Shown piece by piece: positions 20,780-28,983 of a DNA stretch of 37,945 bases. Position 1 is the first letter of the stretch; every line of letters begins with the position of its first letter. The notes under the pieces were generated by a model. It searched no databases, had not been told where the DNA came from, and worked only from the letters and a program-made list of their open reading frames with translations. Origin of the DNA: Microbacterium testaceum. GTDB taxonomy: Bacteria; Actinomycetota; Actinomycetes; Actinomycetales; Microbacteriaceae. The stretch lies in the NCBI RefSeq assembly GCF_001476285.1, contig NZ_LDRU01000015.1:1-37945 (forward strand). Direction: 5' to 3'. The position numbers and the translations under genes are program-made.

Positions 20780-21457
20780 GTGGCGGCATCGATGAGCCCC
20801 GAGGTGATCGCCTCGCGGATCGCCCTCGCCATCCGTGAGAAGGTCATCCCCCCGGGCGCGGCCCTGGTCCAGGAAGACCTCGCCCGCCGGTTCGACGTCA
20901 GCCGCAGCCCCGTGCGCGAGGCACTGCGCATCCTCGCGACCGAGGGCGTGATCGAGATGACACCCGGCGGCGGCGCCTCGGTCCGCACGCTCGATCGCGA
21001 CGAGCTCGACGAGCTCTACGAACTACGGCTCCTGCTCGAGCCGACGATCGCGGACGACATCGTCCGACGCATCTCGCGGGGAGAGATCACGGCCCTGGAG
21101 TCACGGGTCGCCGAGATGGAGTCGGCGACCGATGTCGGGCGGTGGATGCGCTCCAACTTCGAGTTCCACACCCGTCTGTACGACGCCGCCGGTCGGCCGC
21201 GCACCGCCGAGATCCTCAGGGGCCTCCTCGCCGCCGTGCAACCGTACTCGCAAGAGAACGTCGACCACCTCGGCGGGCGCGGGCAGGCCGACGAGGAGCA
21301 CCGCGAGATGCTCACCGCGATCCGCGACGGCCACGCCGAGCGGCTCGCCGAACTCCTCCGGACCCACTTGGTCAGCGCGAAGAACCGCGTGGCGCACGCT
21401 CTGGCCGAGGGCGATGACGACCTCGACCCGCTGGCGCCGCTGCGCGGCGCACGCTGA
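20780..21457 (+). CDS. GntR-family regulator, FCD subfamily
   Basis: This 225-residue DNA-binding regulator has an N-terminal winged helix-turn-helix: 'ASRIALAIREKVIPPGAALVQEDLARRFDVSRSPVREALRILATEGVIEM', with 'SRSPVREAL' as the recognition helix. The C-terminal FCD ligand domain is all-helical with the metal-binding His pattern, in 'FHTRLYDAAG', 'EEHREML' and 'LLRTHL'. FCD members sense organic acids. GTG 20780 is chosen because AGGAGG ends 4 bases upstream; ATG 20792 lies too far from it. It is divergent from the ABC importer/esterase/AtuA operon and shares the 20681-20717 operator. It is probably a repressor relieved by a pathway intermediate. Confidence 0.93.
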   Translation: MAASMSPEVIASRIALAIREKVIPPGAALVQEDLARRFDVSRSPVREALRILATEGVIEMTPGGGASVRTLDRDELDELYELRLLLEPTIADDIVRRISRGEITALESRVAEMESATDVGRWMRSNFEFHTRLYDAAGRPRTAEILRGLLAAVQPYSQENVDHLGGRGQADEEHREMLTAIRDGHAERLAELLRTHLVSAKNRVAHALAEGDDDLDPLAPLRGAR

Positions 21458-21460
21458 CCC

Positions 21461-21526
21461 GCGGAGGCTTCGACAAGCTCAGCCACCTCCGCCGAAACCC
21501 AGGTCCCTGAGCCTGTCGAAGGGACC
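21461..21526. repeat. Paired CTGAGC(C/T)TGTCGAAG elements, likely bidirectional terminator
   Basis: Two elements in opposite orientation sit between convergent genes: CTTCGACAAGCTCAG at 21468-21482 inside a GCGGAGGC/GCC..CTCCGC stem (21461-21493), and CTGAGCCTGTCGAAG at 21507-21521 inside a GGTCCCT/AGGGACC stem (21502-21526). The second matches the copy at 12459-12483. Position between two gene ends suggests termination from both sides. Confidence 0.75.
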
Positions 21527-21539
21527 GACACCCCCCGCC

Positions 21540-22370
21540 TCAGTCCAGGAAGATGTCCGGGTACATCGCCTCATCCGGCGTCCCGGGCACGGCGGCGTAG
21601 CCCGAGAAGTCGGTCACCCCGGCGGCCTCGAGCACGTCCTCCACGATCAGCGTCCGCCCGGTCCGCTCGCGCGACGGGGACGTGAGCACCTCGTACGCGG
21701 CGTCGGCGTAGATCTCGGGCGTCCGCGACACGGCCATGAGCCGGTCGCCGCCGATGACGTTCTGCACCGCCGCCGTGGCGATCGTCGTCCGCGGCCAGAG
21801 CGTGTTGGCCGCGATCCCGTCGCTCGCGAACTCCGACGCGAGACCCAGCGTCGCCATCGTCATCCCGAACTTCGCGAGGCTGTACCCCGTGTGCGCCCCG
21901 AGCCATTTCGGCGTGACGTTCAGCGGCGGCGACAGCGACAGGATGTGCGGGTTCTCGGCATCCTTCAACTGCGGGACGGCGGCGCGCGAGAGCAGGAAAG
22001 TCCCGCGGACGTTCACGTCCTGCATGAGGTCGTACTTCTTGGTCGCGAGGTCGAGCGAGCCCGAGAGGTCGATCACGCTGGCGTTGTTGACGACGATGTC
22101 GATGCCGCCGAACTCCCCGACCGTCCGCATCACGGCTTCGGTGATGGACGCCTCGTCCCGCACGTCGCCGACGATCGGCAGCGCCTGCCCACCCGCCGCC
22201 CGGATCTCCTCGGCGGCGGTGTGCACGGTTCCGGGCAGCTTCGGGTGCGGGGTGTCGGTCTTGGCGAGCATCGCGATGTTCGCGCCGTCGCGCGCGGCAC
22301 GCAGCGCGATCGCGAGGCCGATACCGCGGCTCCCGCCCGACATGAGGATGGTCTTTCCTGCGAGCGTCAC
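21540..22370 (-). CDS. Short-chain dehydrogenase, HSDL2-like
   Basis: This 276-residue SDR resembles hydroxysteroid dehydrogenase-like protein 2. Near-diagnostic is the stretch after the nucleotide-binding motif: 'LAKTDTPHPKLPGTVHTAAEEI'. The glycine motif is 'GGSRGIG', the NNAG motif reads 'NNAS' (as in HSDL2), and 'LSLSPPLN' carries the catalytic Ser position. 'YSLAK' is the YxxxK active site. The sterol-carrier domain of eukaryotic HSDL2 is absent. GTG 22370 overlaps the hydratase stop codon (GTGA). It is the last gene of a three-gene operon. Substrate unknown; acyl-CoA or hydroxyl/keto lipid reduction is the family expectation. Confidence 0.9.
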   Translation of the reverse strand: MTLAGKTILMSGGSRGIGLAIALRAARDGANIAMLAKTDTPHPKLPGTVHTAAEEIRAAGGQALPIVGDVRDEASITEAVMRTVGEFGGIDIVVNNASVIDLSGSLDLATKKYDLMQDVNVRGTFLLSRAAVPQLKDAENPHILSLSPPLNVTPKWLGAHTGYSLAKFGMTMATLGLASEFASDGIAANTLWPRTTIATAAVQNVIGGDRLMAVSRTPEIYADAAYEVLTSPSRERTGRTLIVEDVLEAAGVTDFSGYAAVPGTPDEAMYPDIFLD

Positions 22371-23146
22371 GAGCGTGATCCTTTCGCGGAGGCGGCGGCG
22401 AACGCGGCGACTCGCGCTCTCGCCTCGGGGGTGTCGAACGCGGCACCGATCGTCGCGGCCTCGTCGTCGAGGTTCTCGGCGAGCGCGCGGCCGGCCCCCA
22501 CGCGCACGAGACGCGTCGCCTGGCCGAACGCGGCGGTCGCCCCGTCGAGCCAGAAGCGCGCGATCTCGGCGACCCGCGTCGCCAGATCCCCGGATGCCAC
22601 GACCTCGGCGACGAGACCCCAGTCCAGGGCTTCGTCGGCCGAGAGCATCCGGTCCTGCAACAGCAGCTGCAGCGCCCGCCGCTGACCGATCGCCGCGGGC
22701 AGCAGGGTCGAGACGCCGAGGTCTGGTGTCAGGCCGATGTTTGCGTACCGGCTGACGAAGCGCGCGTTCTCGCTCGCCACGACGTAGTCGGCCGTCAGCA
22801 TGAGGCCGAGCCCGCCGCCCGCCACGGCACCCTGGACGGCCGCGACCATCGGCAGCGGCGCTTCGGCGAACGTACGGATGCCGTCGTGGATCGCCCGCGC
22901 CGTCTCGGTCACCTCGGCACCCGAGGAGCCCGTGGTCGCCATGGCCACCACGTCGCCACCCGCGCAGAAAGCGGGGCCATTGGCATCCAGGATCACCGCT
23001 CCGACCGACGGGTCGGACGTGACCTCGTGCGCGACGGCGCGCCAGCGCGCGGCCATGGGGAAGTCCATCGCGTTGAGCGAGGCGGGGCGGTCGAAAGTCA
23101 CCCGCGCGAGGCCGCCCTCGACGTGGAGCAGAATGCTGTCGGTCAT
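22367..23146 (-). CDS. Enoyl-CoA hydratase/isomerase
   Basis: This 259-residue crotonase-fold protein has an oxyanion-hole stretch '[10 protein letters not shown]' (about residues 60-69) and '[19 protein letters not shown]' (about 105-123). The active-site region '[15 protein letters not shown]' has Asp but lacks the first Glu of mitochondrial crotonase, so it could be an isomerase or another crotonase activity rather than a hydratase. The reaction would be hydration or double-bond shift of an enoyl-CoA. It has ATGA/GTGA overlaps with both neighbours, so the three proteins are co-made. Confidence 0.92.
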   Translation of the reverse strand: MTDSILLHVEGGLARVTFDRPASLNAMDFPMAARWRAVAHEVTSDPSVGAVILDANGPAFCAGGDVVAMATTGSSGAEVTETARAIHDGIRTFAEAPLPMVAAVQGAVAGGGLGLMLTADYVVASENARFVSRYANIGLTPDLGVSTLLPAAIGQRRALQLLLQDRMLSADEALDWGLVAEVVASGDLATRVAEIARFWLDGATAAFGQATRLVRVGAGRALAENLDDEAATIGAAFDTPEARARVAAFAAASAKGSRS

Positions 23147-23904
23147 TTCGGCGCCATCCGGATCGCACCGTCGAGTCTGATCGTCTCGCCGTTCAGGTAG
23201 CCGTTGTCGACGATCGCGAGCACGAGCCGCGCGTATTCGTCGGGGGCGCCCAGGCGCGAGGGGTACGGCACCTGTTGCCCGAGCGAGTCCTGCGCCGCCT
23301 GCGGCAGGCCCTTCAGCATGGGGGTCTCCATGATGCCGGGGGCGATCGTCACGACCCGGATGCCGTGGCGCGCGAGCTCGCGGGCGATGGGAAGCGTCAT
23401 CGCGTGCACGCCGCCTTTACTCGCGGAGTACGCGGGCTGGCCGATCTGCCCGTCGAAGGCCGCGACGCTCGCGGTGTTGACGATGACGCCGCGGTCGCCC
23501 CCCTCGGTCGGCTCGGTCCGGGCCATGACGGCCGACGTCTGAGCGATGACGTTGTAGGTGCCGATGAGGTTGACCCGGATGACGCGCTCGAAGTCGCCGA
23601 GCGGCGAGGGGGTGCCGTCGCGGTCGAGCACCTTGGCAGGCGGAGCGATGCCGGCGCAGTTGACGACGACGCGGAGCGGCCCCGCCTCGGACGCGCGGGC
23701 CGCGGCAGCGGCGACCTGTTCGGCATCCGTCACATCGGCAGGGGCGAACGTACCGCCGAGTTCCGCGGCGATGTCCGCGCCGGGCGACGACGGGAGGTCG
23801 ACGACGGTGACGTGCGCGCCCGCCGCAGCGAGGCGGCGCGCGGTGGCCAGACCCAGACCCGACGCACCGCCGGTGACGAGGGCAGAGGCTCCTGAGATGT
23901 CCAT
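23143..23904 (-). CDS. SDR 3-hydroxyacyl-CoA dehydrogenase, HSD17B10-like
   Basis: This 253-residue NAD-dependent SDR has 'TGGASGLG' at residues 11-18 and 'NCAGIAPP', typical of type-2 3-hydroxyacyl-CoA dehydrogenase. 'DVTD' and '[23 protein letters not shown]' hold the catalytic Ser, Tyr and Lys, and the C-terminus is '[16 protein letters not shown]'. The long '[21 protein letters not shown]' insertion before the Ser is an HSD10 feature. It oxidises 3-hydroxyacyl-CoA, including 2-methyl-branched ones, in the family. First gene of the operon: RBS AAGGAGA is 5 bases before ATG 23904. Together with the hydratase it forms the central two steps of a beta-oxidation-type cycle. No thiolase or dehydrogenase is in the window. 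Confidence 0.93.
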   Translation of the reverse strand: MDISGASALVTGGASGLGLATARRLAAAGAHVTVVDLPSSPGADIAAELGGTFAPADVTDAEQVAAAAARASEAGPLRVVVNCAGIAPPAKVLDRDGTPSPLGDFERVIRVNLIGTYNVIAQTSAVMARTEPTEGGDRGVIVNTASVAAFDGQIGQPAYSASKGGVHAMTLPIARELARHGIRVVTIAPGIMETPMLKGLPQAAQDSLGQQVPYPSRLGAPDEYARLVLAIVDNGYLNGETIRLDGAIRMAPK

Positions 23905-23948
23905 GCGTTCTCCTTCGAAGCGAAACTCAGTATCACCCTACCCGGGAC

Positions 23949-24917
23949 TCAGGTTCGCGCCGAGCCCCGCCCGCGTCGCCGCCCCGTGCGCTGCGGATGG
24001 GTGTGGATGGCGGCCGTCGCCGCTCCGTCGACGAGCAGCGCGACTTCGTCGGGCTTCCAGCCGTACACGTCGCGCAGACTGTCGCCGAGCCTCGCAATTG
24101 CGTCCGGCATCGTGATCTCCACCCCGCGAGGGAGGTCTCGCGCGGTCTCGTCGAACGTCCGCGCCGTGCTCTGCAGCTCGGCGACCATCGCCCGCATGCG
24201 TTCCTGTCCGTATGCGGCGGATGCCAGAGCCCAATCGCCCACGACGACCGCTCGCCCGGCCGGGCAGGTGAGCGGCAACTCGGGGGTCCGCGGCCCGAGT
24301 CGAACGCGCACGACGGCGACCCCGATCGCCACGATGGCAGCGGACCCGGCGAACGTCGCCGGACCGAACGAGAAGCCGAGGTCGTACAGCGACGATTCCC
24401 ATCCCGCCGCGAATCCCACGACGACCCGGGCCGCCGAGTAGACCGCGTACGCGGCGTTGGCGACGAGGATCACACGCATCGGCCAGCGCGGCTCGAGGCG
24501 TATACGTGCCGCCGCGAGGGCGCACGCCGTGCAGGGCACCGTGATCAGGAGCACCTTCACCGCCAGGGATGCCGGCAGCGGCACCGTCGCCGTCACGATG
24601 GCCGTGATCAGGGCGAGGACGAGGCTCGCGAGCGCCCAGCGTCGCGCTCTCTGCCCCGCGAGCACCTTGAGCGCCACGAGCAGCAGTGCGGGAGCGAGCA
24701 CCATCGCAACGTCGCCCAGCACGAGGGCGATGATCCCGTCAGCCGCGGTGTACATGAAGTACATCGCGCTCGAGCCCACCGCGGCCACGCCCGACACGGC
24801 GGCGTAGCGCAGGAACAGCGTCATCGCCCCCGGAGTACCGATCCGCGGTAGAGCGGCGAAGAGCACCGCGGCCGCGACCGCCACGCTCACCGCCAGAATC
24901 CCGAGCGACAGTTCCAT
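23949..24917 (-). CDS. Unrecognised multi-pass membrane protein with C-terminal cytoplasmic domain
   Basis: This 322-residue protein has about seven hydrophobic segments in the first ~230 residues. A soluble C-terminal part of ~90 residues follows, starting 'VVVGDWALASAAYGQERMRAMV' and ending in a basic tail with 'HTHPQRTGRRRGRG'. The layout (7TM plus small cytoplasmic domain) recalls membrane sensor proteins. A degenerate GGDEF-like fold was considered but the key motif is missing. I do not recognise the family. ATG 24917 follows a GGGGGTG purine stretch. It is convergent with nothing, and stands alone between the SDR operon (45 bases away) and the palindrome at 25041. Confidence 0.75.
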   Translation of the reverse strand: MELSLGILAVSVAVAAAVLFAALPRIGTPGAMTLFLRYAAVSGVAAVGSSAMYFMYTAADGIIALVLGDVAMVLAPALLLVALKVLAGQRARRWALASLVLALITAIVTATVPLPASLAVKVLLITVPCTACALAAARIRLEPRWPMRVILVANAAYAVYSAARVVVGFAAGWESSLYDLGFSFGPATFAGSAAIVAIGVAVVRVRLGPRTPELPLTCPAGRAVVVGDWALASAAYGQERMRAMVAELQSTARTFDETARDLPRGVEITMPDAIARLGDSLRDVYGWKPDEVALLVDGAATAAIHTHPQRTGRRRGRGSART

Positions 24918-25040
24918 GACACCCCCGGTCCTCATTCTGCACGCCCACCACGGGCCCGGCTGGCCGGGGCCGCACCTGCTCGGCCGCTCGCGCGCCGGTC
25001 GGGGACGCGCCGCCGCGCGCCACCGCGAGCGGCGCGGCCC

Positions 25041-25101
25041 GTCGAGTGTCCAGAACACCCGGAGTCCCGCGAAAAACGTCCGGGTGTTCTGGACACTCGA
25101 C
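25041..25101. repeat. GTCGAGTGTCCA-ended palindrome, copy 1
   Basis: Perfect 23-base inverted arms (25041-25063 with 25079-25101) around a 15-base centre. The left arm starts GTCGAGTGTCCAGAACACCC. It ends 57 bases before the phosphotransferase gene. A related element follows that gene at 25919-25980. Confidence 0.9.
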
Positions 25102-25158
25102 CCGTGTTCAGCCCGCCGCGGGCTCGCGCCCGCGCGGGGAGCGCGCGAGGATCGAGCG

Positions 25159-25893
25159 ATGAGCATCCCCGCGGCGTCCGAGCCCGTCCCGGAGCGCGTG
25201 CGGGAGATCGCCGGCGACGCGGCGCTCGAACCGGTGTGGCGCAACGCGATCGGCGGTGTGACGTTCCGGGCGGCGGGGACCGACGGCATCCGGTTCGTGA
25301 AGTTCGGGCCGCGGAACGCCGAGACCTCGATGCGCGCCGAGGCGGAACGTCTGCGCTGGGCGGGCGCGTTCACCCCCGTGCCGCGCGTGCTCGAGCAGGG
25401 GCAGGATGCCACGCACGAGTGGCTCGTGACCGAGGCGATGCCGGGGCGCTCCGCCGTCGATCCGCGGTGGATCGCCGATCCCGCTCGTGCGGTGCGGGCG
25501 GTGGGGCGAGGTCTGCGGGCGCTGCACGAGGCGCTCCCCGTGGTCGAGTGTCCGTTCTCGTGGGCGGTGCCCGACCGTCTGGCGAATGCCGCGGGGCGTG
25601 GCATCCGGGTACCCGCCGACCTGCGTGACGCCCCGCCGATCGATCGGGTCGTCGTCTGCCACGGCGACGCGTGCGTGCCGAACACCCTCGTCGCCGAGGA
25701 CGGCGAGTGGACCGCTCACGTCGACCTCGGCGCCCTCGGCGTCGCCGATCGCTGGGCCGATATCGCGGTCGCGGCGATGTCGACGACCTGGAACTACGGT
25801 CCCGGTTGGGAGGAGCCGCTGCTCGCGGCCTACGGCGTCACTCCGGATGCCACCCGCCTGGCGTACTACCGAGCTCTCTGGAACGCGACGTAA
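25159..25893 (+). CDS. APH-family phosphotransferase (aminoglycoside 3'-phosphotransferase-like)
   Basis: This 244-residue protein-kinase-fold phosphotransferase has an ATP-binding Lys in 'FVKFGPR' (residues ~51-57). The catalytic loop is 'HGDACVPNTL' (Brenner motif), and the metal-binding 'DLGALGVADRWADIA' is characteristic of APH(3') enzymes. It is slightly shorter than typical APH(3') (~260). ATG 25159 has a GAGG ribosome site 8 bases upstream. It could phosphorylate an aminoglycoside or a small alcohol such as a sugar or homoserine-like metabolite; chromosomal actinobacterial homologues are often not resistance genes. It is a single gene bracketed by two palindromes of one repeat family. 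Confidence 0.88.
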   Translation: MSIPAASEPVPERVREIAGDAALEPVWRNAIGGVTFRAAGTDGIRFVKFGPRNAETSMRAEAERLRWAGAFTPVPRVLEQGQDATHEWLVTEAMPGRSAVDPRWIADPARAVRAVGRGLRALHEALPVVECPFSWAVPDRLANAAGRGIRVPADLRDAPPIDRVVVCHGDACVPNTLVAEDGEWTAHVDLGALGVADRWADIAVAAMSTTWNYGPGWEEPLLAAYGVTPDATRLAYYRALWNAT

Positions 25894-25918
25894 CGCCCTG
25901 CCGCCCGCGCCCCCATCC

Positions 25919-25980
25919 GTCGAGTGTCCAAGACACGCCGTATCTCGGGGCGCAGTTACGGCGTTTCCTGGACACTCGAC
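25919..25980. repeat. GTCGAGTGTCCA-ended palindrome, copy 2
   Basis: 24-base inverted arms (25919-25942 with 25957-25980) with two mismatches and a 14-base centre. The outer 12 bases (GTCGAGTGTCCA/TGGACACTCGAC) are identical to copy 1. The inner arm sequences differ between copies but stay self-complementary. It starts 26 bases after the phosphotransferase stop and ends 11 bases before the convergent EcfT gene end. Confidence 0.88.
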
Positions 25981-25990
25981 GGCGGACACA

Positions 25991-26773
25991 TCACGTGCCG
26001 ACCACGCGGAACGCGCCCGACACCACCGCGGCCGTGAGCGCCACGGCGACGAGTCCAAGGGCACCCGCGAGGGCGACGGCATCCCGAGGCGACAGCGTCG
26101 AGGGACGCGACCACGTGCGCTCGACGTCGGCGCCGAAGCCGCGGGCCTCCATGGCGGTGGCGAGCGTCGTCCCGCGGCGCACGGCGAAGACCAGCAGCAC
26201 GAACGCCATCGAGAAGAACCGGCGCAGCGCCCCCCGGTCACCGAGGCCGCGCGCGCGACGCGCGAGGGTCATCGTGCGCCAGTCGTCGACGAAGAGCCCG
26301 ACCGTGCGCGCGCCCGCGAGCACGCCGAGCACGAACCGGCTCGGGAGCTTCGCGACCTGCGCCAGGGCGTCCGCGAGCTCGGTCGGGTCGGTCCGGGCGA
26401 ACAGCAGGATCATGGGCAGCGCGAGCGCGACGACTCGCAGCAGCACGGCGAACGACAGGGCGAGCGAGTCGTCGCTGATCGTCGCGAAGAGGAAGGTGCC
26501 GTAGACGGTTCCCCCCGGTCGCGCGTACAGCAGCATGCTCACCGCGGCTACCGGGGCGAAAAGCAGCACCGGCACGAGGCGCTTCGCGACGACGCGGTAC
26601 GGCAGACCCGTAAGCGGCACGCACAGCAGCTCGAGCACGAGCGCCACGGCGGCGCTCACCGCATCGACCGAGATGAGCAGAGGGAGCGCGAGCACCACCA
26701 CCATCGCGACCTTCGTCACGGGATTCACGCCGTCGAGCCACGCCGTGCGGGGCGCGACGTCGACCGCGGTCAT
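25991..26773 (-). CDS. ykoC: ECF transporter transmembrane subunit (EcfT/YkoC-like)
   Basis: This 260-residue EcfT membrane subunit transmits ATP-driven motion from the ATPases to the substrate-binding subunit. It has about five or six hydrophobic segments. The two cytoplasmic Ala-Arg-Gly motifs that contact the ATPases are visible in 'LARRARGLGDRG' and 'AMEARGFGAD'. The N-terminus 'WLDGVNPVTKV' is the usual EcfT start. ATG 26773 overlaps the ATPase stop codon (ATGA). It is the third gene of a TPP-riboswitch-controlled operon, so the imported compound is thiamin or its hydroxymethylpyrimidine precursor. Confidence 0.92.
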   Translation of the reverse strand: MTAVDVAPRTAWLDGVNPVTKVAMVVVLALPLLISVDAVSAAVALVLELLCVPLTGLPYRVVAKRLVPVLLFAPVAAVSMLLYARPGGTVYGTFLFATISDDSLALSFAVLLRVVALALPMILLFARTDPTELADALAQVAKLPSRFVLGVLAGARTVGLFVDDWRTMTLARRARGLGDRGALRRFFSMAFVLLVFAVRRGTTLATAMEARGFGADVERTWSRPSTLSPRDAVALAGALGLVAVALTAAVVSGAFRVVGT

Positions 26774-28218
26774 GCCGCGTCCCCCAGCGCGATGCGGTGC
26801 TGACCGAGGTGCCGCACCACGTCCGCGTCGTGGGTCACGGCGACGACGGTGCGCCCCCGCGCGATCTCGCGCTGCAGCAGCGCGACGAGCTCGCTCCATC
26901 CGCGCCGATCCTGGCCGAATGTCGGCTCGTCGAGCACGATCACTTCGGGCGAGGCCGCGAGCACCGTCGCCACCGACAGGCGTCGCTTCTGCCCGCCCGA
27001 CAGCGTGAAGGGGTTCGCGAGGGCGAGGGATGCCAGGTCCAACCTCTCGAGAAGCTCGTCGACGATCGCGTCGACCTGGGCCGCCGGCATCCGCAGAGCC
27101 CGAGGCCCGACGGCGAGCTCGTCGCGGAGGGTCGGCGCGAGGAACTGGTGCTCCGGCTCCTGGAACACCGTGCCGATGCGGGTCAGCAGCTCGGTCGAGC
27201 GCCAGCGCGAGGGACGACGGATGCCGCGAGCCGCGAGGGATTCCGTGGCGACGACCTCTCCCGAGAGCTCCGGCAGGAGCCCCGCGAGGGTCAGCGCCAG
27301 GGTCGACTTGCCCGCGCCGTTCGGCCCGGTGACGACCGTCCCGGCGCCGCGCGGGACGGCGAGGTCGAGTCCCGCGGCGACGACCGTGCGCCGCTCGCGC
27401 CCGATCGACAGCGCCCGCGTCGAGAGCGCGGCATCCGGACCCTCGAGGCGAGGAAGCACGGGCAGATCGACCGGACGCCCCGGAACCCACACGCCCGCGG
27501 CGGCGAGCGCGTCACCGTGCTGGGCGAACACGCGATCGGGCGGACCGTCGGCCAGGACGCCCCCGCCGGGCGCGAGCACGACGACCCTGGTCATGAGGTC
27601 GGCCCACACCGCGGTGCGATGCTCGATCAGCACGACGGTGGTCCCGTCGGTGCGCGCGACGTGCTCGACCGCCGCCCGCACTTCGGCGACGCCCTCGGGG
27701 TCGAGGTTGGCGGTCGGCTCGTCGAGCAGCAGCAGCCCCGGACGCATCGCGAGCACGCCCGCGAGCGCCAGACGCTGCTTCTGCCCACCCGACAGCGCCT
27801 TCGTCGGGCGGTCGAGGGGCACGGACAGACCCACGGATGCCACGGCATCCGCCACCCGCGCCGGGATGTCCGCCGCGGGTACACCGAGGTTCTCGCAGCC
27901 GAACGCCACGTCGTCGCCGACTTTCGACAGCACGATCCCGGCCTCGGGATCCTGCAGGACGAGACCGATCCGGCCGCGCTGCCCCTCGGGGGCGCGGTCG
28001 TCGACGAGGATGCGGCCCGTGGCCACTCCCTCGTCGCTGCCGCCGAGGAGTCCGGCGAGGCCCGCGAGCAGGGTCGACTTCCCGGCTCCCGAGGCCCCGA
28101 GAAGGAGGACCCGCTCGCCGGGTTCGATCGTCAGGTCGACGTCACGCGTGGCGGGGAGCTTGCGGCCGGCGTAGCGCCAGCCCCAGCCCTCGACGTCGAC
28201 GCGCGCGGGGCCCGGCAT
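26770..28218 (-). CDS. ykoD: ECF transporter double ATPase (YkoD-like)
   Basis: This 482-residue protein fuses two ABC ATPase domains. First half: Walker A 'GASGAGKST' (~40-48), signature 'LSGGQKQR', Walker B 'LLLLDEPTANLD'. Second half: Walker A 'GPNGAGKST' (~285-293), signature 'LSGGQKRR', Walker B 'VIVLDEPTFGQD', switch His in 'VTHDADVV'. Such fused EcfA-EcfA' proteins are typical of YkoD in the YkoEDC HMP/thiamin system. ATG 28218 shares one base with the upstream stop codon (TGATG), and its own stop overlaps the EcfT start, giving tight coupling. Confidence 0.94.
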   Translation of the reverse strand: MPGPARVDVEGWGWRYAGRKLPATRDVDLTIEPGERVLLLGASGAGKSTLLAGLAGLLGGSDEGVATGRILVDDRAPEGQRGRIGLVLQDPEAGIVLSKVGDDVAFGCENLGVPAADIPARVADAVASVGLSVPLDRPTKALSGGQKQRLALAGVLAMRPGLLLLDEPTANLDPEGVAEVRAAVEHVARTDGTTVVLIEHRTAVWADLMTRVVVLAPGGGVLADGPPDRVFAQHGDALAAAGVWVPGRPVDLPVLPRLEGPDAALSTRALSIGRERRTVVAAGLDLAVPRGAGTVVTGPNGAGKSTLALTLAGLLPELSGEVVATESLAARGIRRPSRWRSTELLTRIGTVFQEPEHQFLAPTLRDELAVGPRALRMPAAQVDAIVDELLERLDLASLALANPFTLSGGQKRRLSVATVLAASPEVIVLDEPTFGQDRRGWSELVALLQREIARGRTVVAVTHDADVVRHLGQHRIALGDAA

Positions 28219-28856
28219 CAGACGTCGCGGCGTGCTTCCCGCCCGGCGGCGAATCGGCTGAGCGCCCCGGTCGCGGCGAGCGCGCGGACGAGCAGCCATC
28301 CGACCAGACCCGCGAGGAGGGCACCCGAGACGACGAGCGTGCCGAGGTAGGTGAGGTTGAACTCGACCGTCTTGGCGATGTTCGGCGACGACCCGACGAA
28401 CAGCTCGTTGACCCACGCCCCCACACCGGCTCCGACGCCCGCGAGCATCGCGACGGGGAGCGAGAAGCGCAGGTAGAGGAACGCGAGGAAGATCAGCTCG
28501 GCGCCGAGCCCCTGCGCGAGACCCGACACGATGGTCAGGGGGCCCCAGACGTTGCCGATGAGCGCCGAGACGACGGCGGCGATCAGCTCGACGAGAAGCG
28601 CAGCACCCGGCTTGCGGATGATCAGACCGCCGATCACACCGCCGATGAGCCAGATGCCGACCGCGATGCCACCGAGGCCGGGGGTCAGGCCGTCCATCGC
28701 GACGAACCACAGCCCGCCGACGGTGTTCCAGCCCCAGAAGACGAGACCGACCGCGACACCCAGGACGGCAGCGACGACGATGTCGACGACCCGCCATGAG
28801 AAACGAGAGGCGGATGCCACGGCGGGGGCCGTGCGCGCAGACGTGGACGTGTGCAT
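28218..28856 (-). CDS. ykoE: ECF transporter substrate-binding subunit for HMP/thiamin (YkoE-like)
   Basis: This 212-residue membrane protein is an S component. The N-terminal ~20 residues are polar, followed by 'WRVVDIVVAAVLGVAVGLVFWGWN'. 'VGIWLIGGVIGGLIIRKPGAAL' and 'ELIAAVVSALIGNVWG' are YkoE-type segments, and about six hydrophobic spans are seen. It binds thiamin or pyrimidine precursors in the membrane and docks on the EcfT/EcfA module. ATG 28856 is chosen because GGAGGAG, 5 bases upstream, is the 3' end of the TPP riboswitch. First gene of the operon. Confidence 0.92.
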   Translation of the reverse strand: MHTSTSARTAPAVASASRFSWRVVDIVVAAVLGVAVGLVFWGWNTVGGLWFVAMDGLTPGLGGIAVGIWLIGGVIGGLIIRKPGAALLVELIAAVVSALIGNVWGPLTIVSGLAQGLGAELIFLAFLYLRFSLPVAMLAGVGAGVGAWVNELFVGSSPNIAKTVEFNLTYLGTLVVSGALLAGLVGWLLVRALAATGALSRFAAGREARRDV

Positions 28857-28861
28857 TTCTT

Positions 28862-28949
28862 CTCCTCCCTGCGCCGGCATGATCCGGATCAGGTTCGACG
28901 GTCGAAGCGTGGATTCGCTTCCTCTCAGCCCGGCTCACCGGACTCCCGT
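28862..28949 (-). promoter_or_regulatory. TPP (THI-element) riboswitch controlling the YkoEDC operon
   Basis: On the minus strand the order of conserved TPP-aptamer parts is complete: 'GGGAGTCC' 5' strand, 'GGGCTGAGAGG' (28935-28922 region), 'GTCGAACCTGATCCGGATCATGCCGGCG' spread over 28896-28871, and 'AGGGA' at 28870-28866. The last runs directly into the GGAGGAG ribosome site at 28868-28862. The pyrimidine-binding CTGAGA and the pyrophosphate-binding GAACCTGAT parts are intact. No terminator lies between aptamer and gene, so TPP binding most likely hides the ribosome site and turns off translation. Confidence 0.95.
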
Positions 28950-28962
28950 GGTTGTGCTGACG

Positions 28963-28968
28963 AGTATA
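28963..28968 (-). promoter_or_regulatory. -10 box upstream of the YkoEDC riboswitch
   Basis: TATACT on the minus strand lies 13 bases before the aptamer, the right distance for an RNA starting just upstream of it. A -35 box is not clear. Confidence 0.5.
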
Positions 28969-28983
28969 GGGGGACGCCCGGGG

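Noticed and set aside
23949..24250. Degenerate GGDEF domain at the C-terminus of the membrane protein
   Set aside because: No GGDEF or SGDEF-like motif and the order of partial resemblances is wrong.
24916..25158. Longer phosphotransferase starting at 24916
   Set aside because: The extension would run through the 25041-25101 palindrome and has no domain content. ATG 25159 has a ribosome site.
25159..25893. Calling the phosphotransferase an aminoglycoside resistance gene
   Set aside because: Motifs are APH(3')-like, but chromosomal homologues often act on other substrates. Sequence alone cannot show resistance.
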